Below are positions 25,930 through 37,176 of a stretch of DNA of 64,000 nucleotides, piece after piece (within the stretch, counting starts at the first letter, position 1; each line of letters opens with the position of its first letter). Source of the DNA: Phaffia rhodozyma (taxonomy: Eukaryota > Basidiomycota > Tremellomycetes > Cystofilobasidiales > Mrakiaceae). The position numbers and the translations under genes were made by a program. The notes under the pieces were generated by a model. It had not been told where the DNA came from. It saw nothing but the letters and a program-made list of their open reading frames with translations, and did not search any database. Location of the stretch: NCBI GenBank assembly GCA_014706385.1, contig JACGZH010000010.1:124001-188000 (forward strand). Reading direction: 5' to 3'.

Positions 25930-26752
25930 ATGGGTCAGTGCCACTCTACCTCTTCACTCGCTCACACCCATCCTTGTTCCATATCAATCACAGTCACTCA
26001 TATTCCTCCAACCAGTTCGTTCAGGTCCCAAATGAAGATTGACTTTGAGTACTTCGCTACACATACTAAAATTACTCTTGATTCGTTCAGATGAGCTCGA
26101 AAACATATTGTATGAGTCTGACAGAATAGATCGCTTCGCTAGACAACTTCGAAGGGTACCTCAATCATCCTGTCGACTATCCCGTTCAGGAAGACCCATC
26201 AGGGCGCATTATGCGCATGTCACAATATCCGATCAACGAACGAACCCAGATCTTGTGTCAAGGATCAAAGAGCTTCCACGATCTGTTCTCTTGCATACAG
26301 ATTTGTCGACTCCTGGCTCGCGAAGAATCTCTACTCTCAGAAGATGTGAACGCCTCACGATTCCTCTGATCTTCTTGAGAGATCACAACCGCGCAATCGA
26401 TCCCCCTTGTCCGAATCACCCTTGCAGAATATCTCGTCCTAGACAACTTCAGCCACGCTTGTCTTCGACGGGCGACTGTATCGTGGTCGATGATCAGATA
26501 CGGCGGGCAATAGCTCTCCCTCTTCCTCTTAACCATTTGGATCGACCTTTTTTATCTGATCCAGAGACACCAAGGGAGCCTGAAGAGATCTGTATCACGA
26601 AGGCATGCCCTCCAATCCCAACAAGGCCTCAATGGAACTTATCAGATATAGAGGCGCGATATGGAAGAGCCATGGAATACATCTCTACTCTGACCTTGAA
26701 AAAGCGGAAGAATGATGATCCAGATGATGGATGGCTCTGGATACAATGGTAA
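25930..26752 (+). CDS. Hypothetical protein (weak model)
   Basis: One frame stays open from 26036 to the stop at 26752 but contains no ATG until near its end, so it must be spliced. The best model has a first exon ATGG at 25930-25933, a GTCAGT donor, and an acceptor at 26090, giving 221 aa starting M-D-E-L-E-N. The product is Arg- and Pro-rich and ends KKRKNDDPDDGWLWIQW. No domain is recognised. A second frame over 26130-26350 also looks protein-like (for example LDNFEGYLNHPVDYPVQED), with an in-frame TAG directly before it that could be an acceptor. The gene may be mis-modelled or decayed. Confidence 0.3.
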
Positions 26753-27497
26753 GATTAAGGCCATCCTCTTCATGTAAAACTCCACATCTGTACTCTCTTT
26801 TGCTTTGGATCTAGTCCTGCTTTCGTCATCATCACACTGTATACCAAGCACTCTCTCTACCTCTCTTTTTCAAGACTGCCTAATCATCCTTTACATATAT
26901 GATACCTAGTGCAAAAAGCATGGTGAGAGTGACCTCAACTGATGGTGGTCGATGCATGGCTCTGTTAGACTCGGGCCTCGTTAGACCTCAGACTAATAAA
27001 CCCCCATAGGTCTTGGGTCTAATCTGCTCTCATCGATGTGGCAGCTTCAATTTTAGTGGCAGCGTAAGCAGTCAGAACAGCGGCGGAAGCCCTGTCAAAC
27101 ACCAGTATTTTTGTCTCCATGTTCTCTTCCAGGTGAAGAGCTAAGAAGAGTTTATTGCCAGACGCGTTTATATCCTTGCTCCATTGAATCTAAGACCAAG
27201 CAGAGAAATTGGAGAGAACGACGAGTACTCGAGACGCTGTCTTGAGGCGTATCACCAGTGATGGCTTTTTAGTTTACAGACACAGACATGGACATACAAA
27301 GAAACAGAGAAAGAGATTAGATTAGATTGTTACATGGTTTGTGTCAGGGATATGGTTACAGTCAGCTTTGAACGCACAGCCATCACTTGGCGTTCCTTCG
27401 TACATAAAGTATCGTTCTTCTTCGTCGACATCATCACTGCCACCATCACTACCACTTCACCACCACACTATCCCGAGGTAATCACGATATATCTCTG
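26753..27497. other. Intergenic with repeat copy 2
   Basis: Contains the second dispersed-repeat copy (26909-27018) and then the promoter and leader of HET-C. GTGGCAGCTT occurs here at about 27040 and also directly before copy 1, and CAAACACCAG follows both copies, so the repeated unit may reach about 200 bp. Confidence 0.5.
26909..27018 (+). repeat. Dispersed repeat, copy 2
   Basis: Starts GTGCAAAAAGCATGGTGAGA, as in copy 1, and differs at only a few positions over the first 50 bp. It continues with GATGGTGGTCGATGCATGG and CTCAGACTAATAAAC. It has a short insertion relative to copy 1 around 26970-26985. Confidence 0.75.
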
Positions 27498-30400
27498 ATG
27501 TCGAGAGCAACGTACATAATCATCCTAGCCATTCTAGGTCTTCTTTGCTTTGGAAATAGCGCTAGAGCATTTGGAGCAGGAAATATTCCCTCGTACGTCC
27601 CAATCTTCTTTTCGTTCATCAATTGTGCACAAGCGCTCGCGTAAGACAGCCAATCTGTGATCTTAATCTCTTATTTAACATCCTTACAGATTCGCCTTCC
27701 TGGAAGGTAAAGCCTTTAGACATGGCGATATTGAGGATGTTCTGGTGGATCTAGCCAAGAAATCTGGTCGAGGTGGATTTCTAGGGCTAGGAGGAGCAGC
27801 GAAGTTTACTGGTCTGGATGTCAAAAGGGTTTACTTCGGGAACTGTAAGATCACTCTTCCCTCCTTTATCTGCCCGTTCCTTCGATTATCTGATTTTTCT
27901 TTCCTTTTGTGTGTCTGATCCTAACCTCTTGATTGGAATTATATAGGGCTTCGGGACTATAGTCAGGCCATCGATGTTGCTGCCTTGAAGAAGACGAATG
28001 TACAGACGATTATCAACTTGTTGATGGCTTTGGGCTTCATGGCCATGGGATATGCGACCGAGGAGTTCGAGATTACCAAAGAGCGTCTGGGAGTCTATCT
28101 GCCTGTGCGTATCATCATCACGACGCCACTTTGTATGAGATGTATATCTCGATACCGAAAGCATTTGTCTGACATCGCGATCTTCTTTTTCGGACCTTGT
28201 ATCAGGTGGAACACATTGATAGTTAGTATCTAATCTCGTCCCATCCTACAAATGGGTAGATACAAACTGATCTAGGATGTCCCTCATCATTTGTAGACCC
28301 TAAAGGCTATGCTGAGGTATACCTTCTTTGTCAGGTTGTCTGCCTGAAGATATACTAATTTGCTGCTTATCTGCTGCTATTTCTAATGATTCAGGGAGAA
28401 GACGCCCGACAGGTATATTCCTATTTGATCTTGGTACTGTATAATCATAATTGATACATATCCTCTTGAAATGCAGTACGATCCTCGACTACGACCACCT
28501 GTCAATCCTGAAGAGCTTCAAATTGATCCCCGGTGAGTTCGTTGGTGATCTAATATCGACCTAGGATTCAAGCTGACAACCGCGCGAAGCTCACTTTCTA
28601 CCCAGAACAGGAATGAAGAACTACATCGCCAATGAGAACGGAAACTGGGATACATCTAAAGCTCTAGTCCGAAGGACGATTGAGCAGTGTATTCATCATG
28701 GACGAATGAGCCGAGCACGAGGTACAACTAGTTACGAGTTTTTTTTTGTAAAAGTCAAGGAGAGGCCAGCCAACAGAACTTGCACTCTATTCGTTTTGAT
28801 CGATAGGAAACGACGACGACGAATACGAAGCTTATAGGCTTTTAGGACAAGCTATGCATACCCTGGAGGACTTTACTGCCGTAAGCTCATATACACATTT
28901 ATTACGCGTTTCTATTTTTGTCTTATTTGACTGATACTCTTGAGTTTCATCCTAAATTTATCAATTATTCCCATAGCATTCAAACTTCTGCGAGCTAGCT
29001 TTAATCTCCTTAGGTTACCATGACGTCTTTCCTCACGTTGGACAAAATGCGATCATTAAGGCACCCAATGGACAGATGGTTCCCCCTTTGGTTACTGGGT
29101 AAGCCGGATGGTGTTTTGCACAACAGAGTTGAGACAAGCTCATATTGATATATGATCTTGTACAGAACGTTTGGAGGTTCGGACTTCATTCACTCATTAG
29201 TAAGAGTTGTCTCGCTTGTTCGCATTGTCGTGGTGTTTTCTACAACTTAAATTGGCATAATTTGTGCATCACAACTATCTTAGCTTGGAGAAGCCGGGGA
29301 TCACCTAAGCGAGGCTTCGATCTCAGACCTCAACCGATCTATCAACAAGGCTCGATCCGACCCTGCCAATTCGGATTCTGGGCTTCGAAACCTTTTACTA
29401 CAAATGCCAGGCGGAGAAGGCCAGGCGCTGAGTCGAGATGTTGATTCTATCCGAAACGGATCTTCGGGAGATCCCAATAACATGTCTCCTCAGCAAGTTT
29501 GTCCCTTTGCTTACTATCTCTAATCTGGCGGGACTCTCCCTCGTTCTAATTATGGGCTTTAGTACGGCGCGCTGACTTAATTTTGAGGTTTTCAGCTTCA
29601 TGCGACACTTTGGAAAATATTGGCTTTCAGAGACAAAGTCTCCAAAGGAATTTCGGTTACTATCGAGAAGATTCCGGGTCTTAATTCTCTTGTGGAGAAG
29701 ATCACAAACTCGCTCAACGTTTTCGTTTTTACCAGTCAGTTAGATTCGTACTCTATACAGAAACTAGGGCGGTGCACTGAGATTACTGATATTTTGTCCT
29801 TCGTTCTCGTTCTTACCGATAGCCATCGAGCCTTTCTTGGGTCCTATTCTGAAAAGTTCCACCTCGGGTCTCTCTAGTCTATCCCAGCAGGTGATCAATG
29901 ATCCTGGTTCGTACTTTTCCTCAGGGTTTCCGGTTAACAACTCTTAAATGACAAGATGATATGATCTTTGTTTACAATAGATCAGTTCGCTGTAGGTATT
30001 CATCTCATCAAACCTCATTGTGTATCAATCTTGAGGCTAAAACTTAGCAATTTGTGAGCGATGTATAGGTTTTCGACAACCCTAATTCGGATGATCCCAC
30101 GCACTCGTTCCTATCTAAGGACCACTTCGGTTCGTCAATTAGATCCAACCAGTCCTCTTAAGCCCTCCTGAGAAACATCATCTGACATGATGGCTATGTG
30201 ATTCCTCCACTACGCGTTCTCAGGCCTAATCTTGAACGAGCCTGCTGGCAACTTGGCTCGAGTACGTAGATGATCTATTGACTGTCAGCTGAGCAAGCAG
30301 ATGCTAATTTCGGCACCTTTTCAATCAGATCAACATCACACATGCCGTCAAACTCATTGTTGAAGGCATGTATTCCATCTATCATCAATCGTTCCTTCAC

Positions 30401-31660
30401 TCTTTTGATACGCGTCAAGGTTTTGCTTATTCTTATATATCTTTGTATACAGCCTGGGACGATACGAACATCGATGCTCGAGGTACGTGCTCTGTTGAAG
30501 ATCAATCCGACTAGTTTCTTTTCCTTGGTTGATCACTTTCTTTGATGATCGATTAGGCGTTGGGGAGAAGGCCTGGGAGTCGGTCTTCCACCCGATGTTC
30601 TATGACAGCCGATCTCAAATTCAAAGCGAGATGATGGCGGTTCGTGATCCTTCCAGGTATACGACCTTCTATTTGACCGGTAGTAGACTGACAATTACCA
30701 AGTCTTTTCCACCCTAGTATATGAAACAGTGTTAGTAAACTTCTCAAACCTCTGTCAGATCGATCCAACAATTTATAGATTCTTCGTTGTTTCGTATGGA
30801 CGACTACTTAGGGATCGATACTCAGCCCAAAAAGCAGGAGATACTAAACAGGTTGACGAAGGCTAGTGTCCGATCGAACAATAACCGACGGATCGGCGAT
30901 ACCAGCGGAAGTAACAACTCTCACGATCACGTAAGGGCTTGAGCTTTATCCCAAATTTATTCTTGTTGACTGTTGAAGAGCTAATTATCTTTTATCGATT
31001 GTCACGTCTTGGATAATGATCCTTAGGGAGGGGTCCCTTCGCAAGGTTTGCAAGGTTAGTTCTCAGAAATATCAGTTGTGCGGTCTTCTAACGAGAGTCC
31101 CGAACACATGGACGACTGACGCGATTCATGACTTGCGAAACCCCTTGACAGGTGTTCTTGCTACGCACAACGTTCATGTCCCCGGAGCGACCTACCTGAA
31201 CCAAGGAACGGCCTTTATGTCCTCGGTGACTGGTTTCCAATCAACTAACCCCGTTGTGTTTAGAGATGGGCCTTTTGATCAGAACATTCATACCTCGGGT
31301 CCCCCACATCCATCTTATCAGAATGACTCTGGATACCCTGGCGCTCAACAATATCACCAGCAGTCATATCAACAGCAACCTTCGTTTGGAGGAGGCGATC
31401 AATATGGCGCGCCTCCGTCGTTTGCGTCTCATCAGAATTCGTTTCAGTATCAACAACCGCCTTACAGTGGAGGTGGAGGAGAATCTCAATTTGGAGGTCC
31501 GCCTCCGCTCCATGGAGGCTACGCCGGTCATGGGCAACCTCATCATGATCCGCACCAGCAACACCAGTCGTACCAGCAGCAAATCTACCAAGGCGGTCCA
31601 CCCCCTCATCAGAATTATGACTCTGGATACGGTCAGAACTCGAATGGTGGAGCTTGGTAG
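27498..31660 (+). CDS. het-c: HET-C-like secreted/lumenal protein
   Basis: Homologue of the HET-C heterokaryon incompatibility protein of filamentous ascomycetes. Twenty-four exons: 27498-27592, 27690-27844, 27947-28104, 28206-28221, 28297-28316, 28395-28412, 28477-28532, 28606-28721, 28807-28880, 28977-29098, 29166-29199, 29284-29496, 29596-29734, 29823-29906, 29981-29991, 30069-30129, 30224-30261, 30329-30365, 30453-30482, 30557-30639, 30718-30728, 30759-30930, 31027-31054 and 31152-31660; 759 aa. A signal peptide (about 1-25) precedes FGAGNIPS, then RHGDIED, VYFGNWLRDYSQA, GYATEEFEIT, HIDNPKGYA, DARQYDPRLRPPV, IDPRTGMKNYIANE and LGQAMHTLEDFTAHSNFCEL, all family landmarks. The last 120 or so residues are a low-complexity tail rich in Gln, Gly, Tyr and Pro. 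The intron at 30366 appears to use a GC donor. A self-recognition role here is unproven. Confidence 0.9.
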
Positions 31661-31850
31661 AACGTGTGATATGACGAAGATTTTGAAGGTGGAATTGAGA
31701 CATGGACTTGATCTATCTTATTGTTTGTTGATCTTATGCTTGCAATTACGAATGTTCACGCAATTTTATTCCTTTAATTGAATATCTATGCATGATGATC
31801 TTCAATGACTGCGATTTCATATCAAATTGAAGCTAATTCTCTTGTGAGAA

Positions 31851-33110
31851 TCAAATGGATGGCCAGAACCGTTTCTCTAGGTACACGACTCTTTTGAAGG
31901 TCTTGATCATGATCGAAGCGAGATAAAGAAAGAAATGAACGTATTTAAGTGCTGAGTAGTAGAAAAGACATATGCAGCAAAAACTCAAAAAAGAACAGAC
32001 CTCTTCACACCTCTTCCATTCTTCACTTCCCTCTTTCAAATTAAGTCGACCGACCGCTTTCTCACAGTCAGACACAAAAATTTCGAATTCGTCGCACGTC
32101 CAGTTGTTAATCAATTCCGTCAGTGCTACTTTGATAGGTTCTGATGATGATGAAGCGGAAGGCGCATCGAAAGGTGTTTGTTCGCCTGCATGAGTCCATG
32201 CCATAAAATAAAGCTGTTCAAGTGTATGTATTCGTGTAAAACATTAGCGCAGATAGCTAGATTAAACCAGCAGGTCATAAGGGATACAAGACGACTCACG
32301 CGCTCCATTGCCCATAGGAGAACAATCCCTTCGTCTAGATTACCCTCAGCACCCGTAGCGATCAAAAAGTCCACATAAGCTTTTGTGTTTTCATTCAATC
32401 TTGATCCAGCCACAGATTCTGCATCATCCTTCTTTTGACTATTCTTCGTTCGAAGATGGCTGACAGGTTGATGAACGTTGAGTCCAAAACGGTCGCCCAG
32501 AGAATCGAAAAAGCCGGTCTCTCTAACGACATTTTGAAGAGCAAACGAGAATAGGGTCAAGTTTTCCCGAGAAGACGGAGAAGAAAGAGGAAGCCGAGTG
32601 ATGAGTTGGGCTGCAGGGAAATGATAAGAAATGGTCAGCTGAGTCCGACAGTAAGACAGTGATTGTAAGTTTCGAGCGATAAAAGCTTACCAATGAACTT
32701 TGGGTCTACATTGTAGAGCAACAGAAGAGATTCCAATTGATCAGGATCTACTGTGACATCTGGATTGGACATAAAGTGATCAATGGGAACTGACATCCCT
32801 CGAAGGCGTAGATCCTGAAGAACAATAGACAAAAGAGAGAAGATCAGCATGATAGCCACAGTTTGATTCAGAAAGGAACGGGAAAATGAGAACGTACTTG
32901 TCTTGAGTTAGATAGTCAGATAGAACCTCGGTCGAAATCTCGTGTTTTCCACATTTCTCCAAGAACGGAGCCGTGGTCGCAAGTTTGACATCCTTGGCCT
33001 GTTTTGGAGTTTGAGAAAAAGACAAGATCAACTAACCTGTGTATATCTGATCGCCGATTGCCTGGTGTACCTACGTATCTGTCTAGCATGCATTGGGTAA
33101 AGTCACTCAT
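31851..33110 (-). CDS. TENA/THI-4 family protein
   Basis: Member of the haem-oxygenase-like TENA/THI-4 family, whose characterised members salvage thiamine pyrimidine. Seven exons on the minus strand: 33110-33075, 32998-32898, 32814-32795, 32705-32691, 32610-32300, 32213-32001 and 31901-31851; 248 aa. Motifs read RYAKDVKLATTAPFLEKCGK, then STEVLSDYLTQDK joined to IYAFEGYPKFIAQLITRLP, FALQNVVRETGFFD, and a C-terminal FWPSI. The 20-nt and 15-nt exons were placed because they restore the family stretch DKIYAFEGYPKFIAQL; reading straight through gives unrelated residues. Whether it has hydrolase activity cannot be told. Eukaryotic members often have unknown substrates. Confidence 0.78.
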
Positions 33111-33575
33111 GATGGGCGTTGAAAGCAGGAGACGAGATGTGCAAAGGGTGATGGCCGCACGGACCTCCGTAATTCACAGTTTCACAGTTGCAAAACTCTA
33201 TGGCCTTGGCCGCGCGAAACCAACCCTAGCCGATAGTGATCGTGACAAACCCCTGTGAACTGGAGTGTCCCCGGACCACAAACGACCGAGATCCCCTGAA
33301 TCACGTGTTGAGACTGCTCCTTCCTGCCAGGGAAGTAACCAGAGTTACAGCTCGGTCGTAAGCTGTGATCCTATCGGCCTAATCCGTCGGCTTTGTCCGC
33401 CATGCCAATCTAGCGCCTTTGGTTGATTTCATCTTTTTCTTTTATGTTTCCTCCTTTCCTCCTTTCCTCTTTTTCTTTTCCTTCTTCTTTCCTTTTCTTT
33501 TCTTCAGACAACATCTTACATCATTGTAAAGCGGGTTGCAGGTGTACAGGTTGAACGACTGATTCCCAAACGCAC
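33111..33575. other. Divergent promoter region with repeat copy 3
   Basis: 465 bp between the divergent TENA-like and MFS genes. It contains the third, more diverged repeat copy (33222-33300) and a long CT-rich leader (33420-33510) before the MFS start. Confidence 0.55.
33222..33300 (+). repeat. Dispersed repeat, copy 3 (diverged)
   Basis: Aligns by eye to the family through CCGATAGTGATCG, AACTGGAGTGTCCCCGGACC and ACAAACGACCGAGATC. It lacks the GTGCAAAAAGCATGG head seen in copies 1 and 2. Confidence 0.6.
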
Positions 33576-36298
33576 ATGTCCTCTTCAGTAACTACTCCTC
33601 TTTTAGGTGCGACCCAGCAGGCCAAGAACATATCTGCTACTCCAAACTATGGAACCACAGTGTCAGACGATCGTTGTGCTACTGATATCGAAGCGCGGTT
33701 GATAGACCCATCGATAGTAAAAAGCCAACCAACTATAGAAAAGGACAAGCCTTTTAGGGAGATTGCACTTCTTTGCTCCGGCCTTTGGACCAGGTCGGTT
33801 CCTTATGATGTGTCTCGTTCTTCTTCAGTATATGAAGCTGATCTTGCTCCGTCCGATCAATTATCAGCGTGTTTTGCTCGGCCTTGAATGCTAGTATTAC
33901 AGCCAACCTTCAGGTTGATATCGTATCATATTTGTAAGATTAACGGACATACCATGCTTAACTCTTGACCGCAAAACTAACACACCAGACGTGATGTTTA
34001 TCGAGTAGCAAAGCAGGCCATCTGGCTTCATGGTTGGGTGGTTCTTATCTTCTCGGAGTTGCGGCTCTGACGCGTACGTTCTTCCTTTAAGTCGTATTTC
34101 ACATCAAATATTCAGTATCAAGAAACAGAAGACTCAAAAATTGAACACGGCCTTCGATTCAATAGCCTTATGGGGAAGACTCTCGGATATCATTGGTCGT
34201 CGGTCGGCTATCATCTGTGCCATGCTACTGTTCACAACAGGTACTTTGGGATGTGCAATTGCTCCTTCGATGTCTTTTATTTTGGGCGCAAGACTACTCG
34301 CCGGATGTGGTGGTGGGGGGTATGTACCTTATTTTTGTCTGATTTGCATGAATTCAATCTCGTCTTCTAGTGTGTAGAATTGAATTTCGTTTGTTGTGGG
34401 CGAATGATAACAGGCTGTTAACCATCACCGCTATCATCATATCTGACCTGGTTTCTTTAAAATCCCGAGGCCTATATCAAGGTCAATCCGTCCTTCTATC
34501 ACATGATTAATGCTCTTCTAACCCAATGACTTATCCGATTCATTCTGATTCTGATTTCTTGTTACAGGATATGTAAATCTCTTGTTCGGCGCGGGCTCAG
34601 CTACAGGTGCCGTTCTAGGTGGATCGGTGGCAGACAAGTTTGGCTGGAGGTTTGTCTTGTTTACGCGAATAATTATCACTTGAACAGGGTTGAAAATCTA
34701 TCGCGTTCTTTTCTATTATGCTTCCTGAAACAAAGATGGGCTTTCGGAATGCAAATCGTTCCTCTATCAGTTTCTTTCCTTCTCATCTTATGGAAAGTCA
34801 GGGTCCCTGTAAAGTCTACCAACGAAACTTCTCTTCAGCTCCTGAAACGAATCGATTGGTACGGTTTCGTCTCGATTCTGACTTCGGTCAGTATAGTTTC
34901 TCCTAAATTGTACCGAGTTCCAGATGATTACATAGACTAACTGATTATCAAGAATGTGTAATATCATTAGATCACAAGTTTGATGGTCTCGCTATCTCTA
35001 CATACTTCATCCAGTCTGCCCTGGTCTCATCCAGCCGTTTATTCGCTACTTATCGTGTTTGCCATCTCTACCGCAATATTCTGGTATGTAGAGGGTCACG
35101 TGGCTGAAGAGCCGCTTATCTCACTGAGTCTGTTGAAGATGAAGACACCAGGATTAGTCTTGCTGGCATTTATGTTGCTTACTATGAGCACGTTTGCCCG
35201 GGTTCGTCCTGTTTGATCCTCTTTCTATTCCAACGATGCTTATACATAGGCTGAATCGTATGTATAATCTTGTGTGCATGTTATCAAACAAAAGTTATTC
35301 ATGATACCCATGTATCTGCATATTGTCCGTGGTTACAATGGCTCTCAGACTGGTACGTCTTTCGGATGCACAACTGAACTACCTTAATCAGCGCCGACTC
35401 ACTTCATCAACGTTCTCACCGCTTTTTGAATCATCTCAGGTCTCATATTGCTTCCCTCTTCCATCACCGGATCTGCTGGCTCCCTCTTTGCAGGATGGTA
35501 TGTCCTAACTTCTTTCTCTAAATCTCTATGATCAAAGGCTAATATGAATCTCTCCCACACTGAACTAAGGTACATGCGCCATACCGGATCGTACCGATCC
35601 CTCAACATTTGGTCTTGTCTTCTACCCCTTTACGCCAGTTTATCCTTCTTAACGTGGGGGGTAGATACGAATATCCATCGGATGTGGATTGAGACGGCCA
35701 TCGCCTCTTGGGGAGGCTAGTTCTTTTTGCTTTTAACTGTTTAGCATTTACTGTCTCCTCCTGTTTGAACATGGACCAACTGAAGGGTCCGCTCAAAACT
35801 CTGGCTACGGAAACTTATCGATGTAACAGGCGGAGTAGTCATCACGACCTTCCTTACCGCTCTTATTGCCTCGGTTGACAAAGAAAACATGGCGATATCG
35901 ATCTCCGCCTCATACATGTTCAGAAGTCTTGGTCAGGTCCTCGGTGTCACATTAACAAGAGCCTTACAACAGGGGATTTTATCCTGGAGCTTGGGGAATC
36001 GGTTAGGACATGATAGTCGAATTCCAGAGGTCAGTCTCTCTCCATATACCGCCACCCCATCAAAAGTTTCTTCGATCTGACAACTATCTCTTTTCGCCCG
36101 GCCAACTGATTCAATACAAAAAAGATCATTAAGCGGCCCTCTGTAATATTTCCTACTCTTCCAACAGATGTTCACAAAGAGGCAGTGTTGGCTTATTTAA
36201 CTTCCATAGACGCCGTCTTCGTGTTCGCCTCCATCGTTGGGTTCACGATGATGCTTTGTGCGCTTGGAATGAGGAGTTATGAACTTCCTGGTAGATAG
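33576..36298 (+). CDS. MFS transporter, vacuolar amino-acid/drug type (DHA2-like)
   Basis: Proton-coupled major facilitator of the Fnx1/Vba group, probably in the vacuolar or plasma membrane. Thirteen exons: 33576-33793, 33868-33933, 34006-34073, 34166-34319, 34414-34481, 34568-34649, 34736-34886, 34971-35201, 35295-35352, 35440-35497, 35570-35715, 35830-36029 and 36125-36298; 557 aa. A soluble N-terminus precedes TM1 (VFCSALNASITANLQVDIVS). The MFS loop motif is LWGRLSDIIGRRSAI, then LLAGCGGGGLLTITAIIISD and YVNLLFGAGSATGAVLGG, typical of 14-TM members. ISASYMFRSLGQVLG marks a late helix. The intron after 35715 seems to use a GCTAGT donor, because the alternative GT would create a stop. The substrate is unknown; basic amino acids or drugs are plausible. 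Confidence 0.85.
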
Positions 36299-36349
36299 AT
36301 GGAAAATGAGAGGACTTTGTAGTTTCCATAGCTCATAAGCCTTAGATTT

Positions 36350-36438
36350 GGTGAAAGCAGCCTCAACCAATGGTGGTCGATGTATGATTCTTCTGGACTT
36401 GAGTGTCTTCAGACCACAAACTGCCAAAGTCTCATGGG
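36350..36438 (+). repeat. Dispersed repeat, copy 4
   Basis: Contains CCTCAACCAATGGTGGTCGA, CTTCTGGACTTGAGTGTCTT and CAGACCACAAACTGCC, then CTCATGGG. It starts 52 bp after the MFS stop codon and could lie in that gene's 3' UTR. Confidence 0.72.
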
Positions 36439-36941
36439 TAATGGGTTCAGTTGTGCTATGATATAAAGCTGTGCAGGTAGTAAGGAAGAAAAAGGAAGTG
36501 TTTGTGTGTGTGTTGCAGGAGGTATAATCGATACGGGAATGAGCGCAGAAGTGGAAGTTCAGACTCTGAGACTGAGACCAGAGAGAACAGAGGCGCGAGA
36601 AAATAAGATTGAAAGTACAGAGGTTGAGAACAGGGATAACAGAAAGTGAGGATAAGGACGATAGGGGAACTGAAGAAGGATACAGGCTTAGGATACTATG
36701 CTATGGATGGCAAAGAAGGTCCGTCTTGTATCTGATTCTCAGAGTACAAAGGCACTGTATACAGGCGGTATGTTAAAATGATATACTGCACAAAAGAATT
36801 TCAGGCAAGAACAGATCATAGAGTGTGCTATGAGCACATGCGTTGTACGAGTATATACTTGGAAGCTGATGCATTGCAAGAGGACTGGCGGCAGGGGATC
36901 TACAATTCGTAGGTTACAAACATGTAACATCCAGCTCACAT

Positions 36942-37017
36942 CCCTGGCACCTTGGTGGTTTGCGGTCTGGGGACATTCCAGTCCTTACAGATCTTGTATC
37001 GATCACCGTCGGTTAGG
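36942..37017 (-). repeat. Dispersed repeat, copy 5 (inverted)
   Basis: Read on the minus strand it gives CCTAACCGACGGTGATCGAT, then GGACTGGAATGTCCCCAGAC and CGCAAACCACC, matching the family consensus. It lies 160 bp downstream of the sugar transporter stop codon, in the sense orientation for that gene. Confidence 0.65.
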
Positions 37018-37176
37018 GTCGCTCTCTGGCAGCAAAAGTCAAATTCACAGTAGATCAAACAGGAAACTAAGGAAGAAACCTGGCAAAGCAGAAAATATTA
37101 AAACTACAACGACTAAAGTAATACAAGAAGATACATGACGAAAGAGATCCTGTCCGTGCTTAAAAAGAATTCCCAT

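Larger units (their letters stand above)
36299..37176. other. Convergent intergenic region with an inverted repeat pair
   Basis: 878 bp between the 3' ends of two convergent transporter genes. A forward repeat copy at 36350-36438 and an inverted copy at 36942-37017 each sit downstream of the nearer gene. No coding frame is evident between them. Confidence 0.55.

Noticed and set aside
31260..31781. Long frames in other readings over the HET-C tail
   Set aside because: Shadows of the Gln/Gly-rich coding repeat-like sequence; the HET-C frame continues to its own stop codon.
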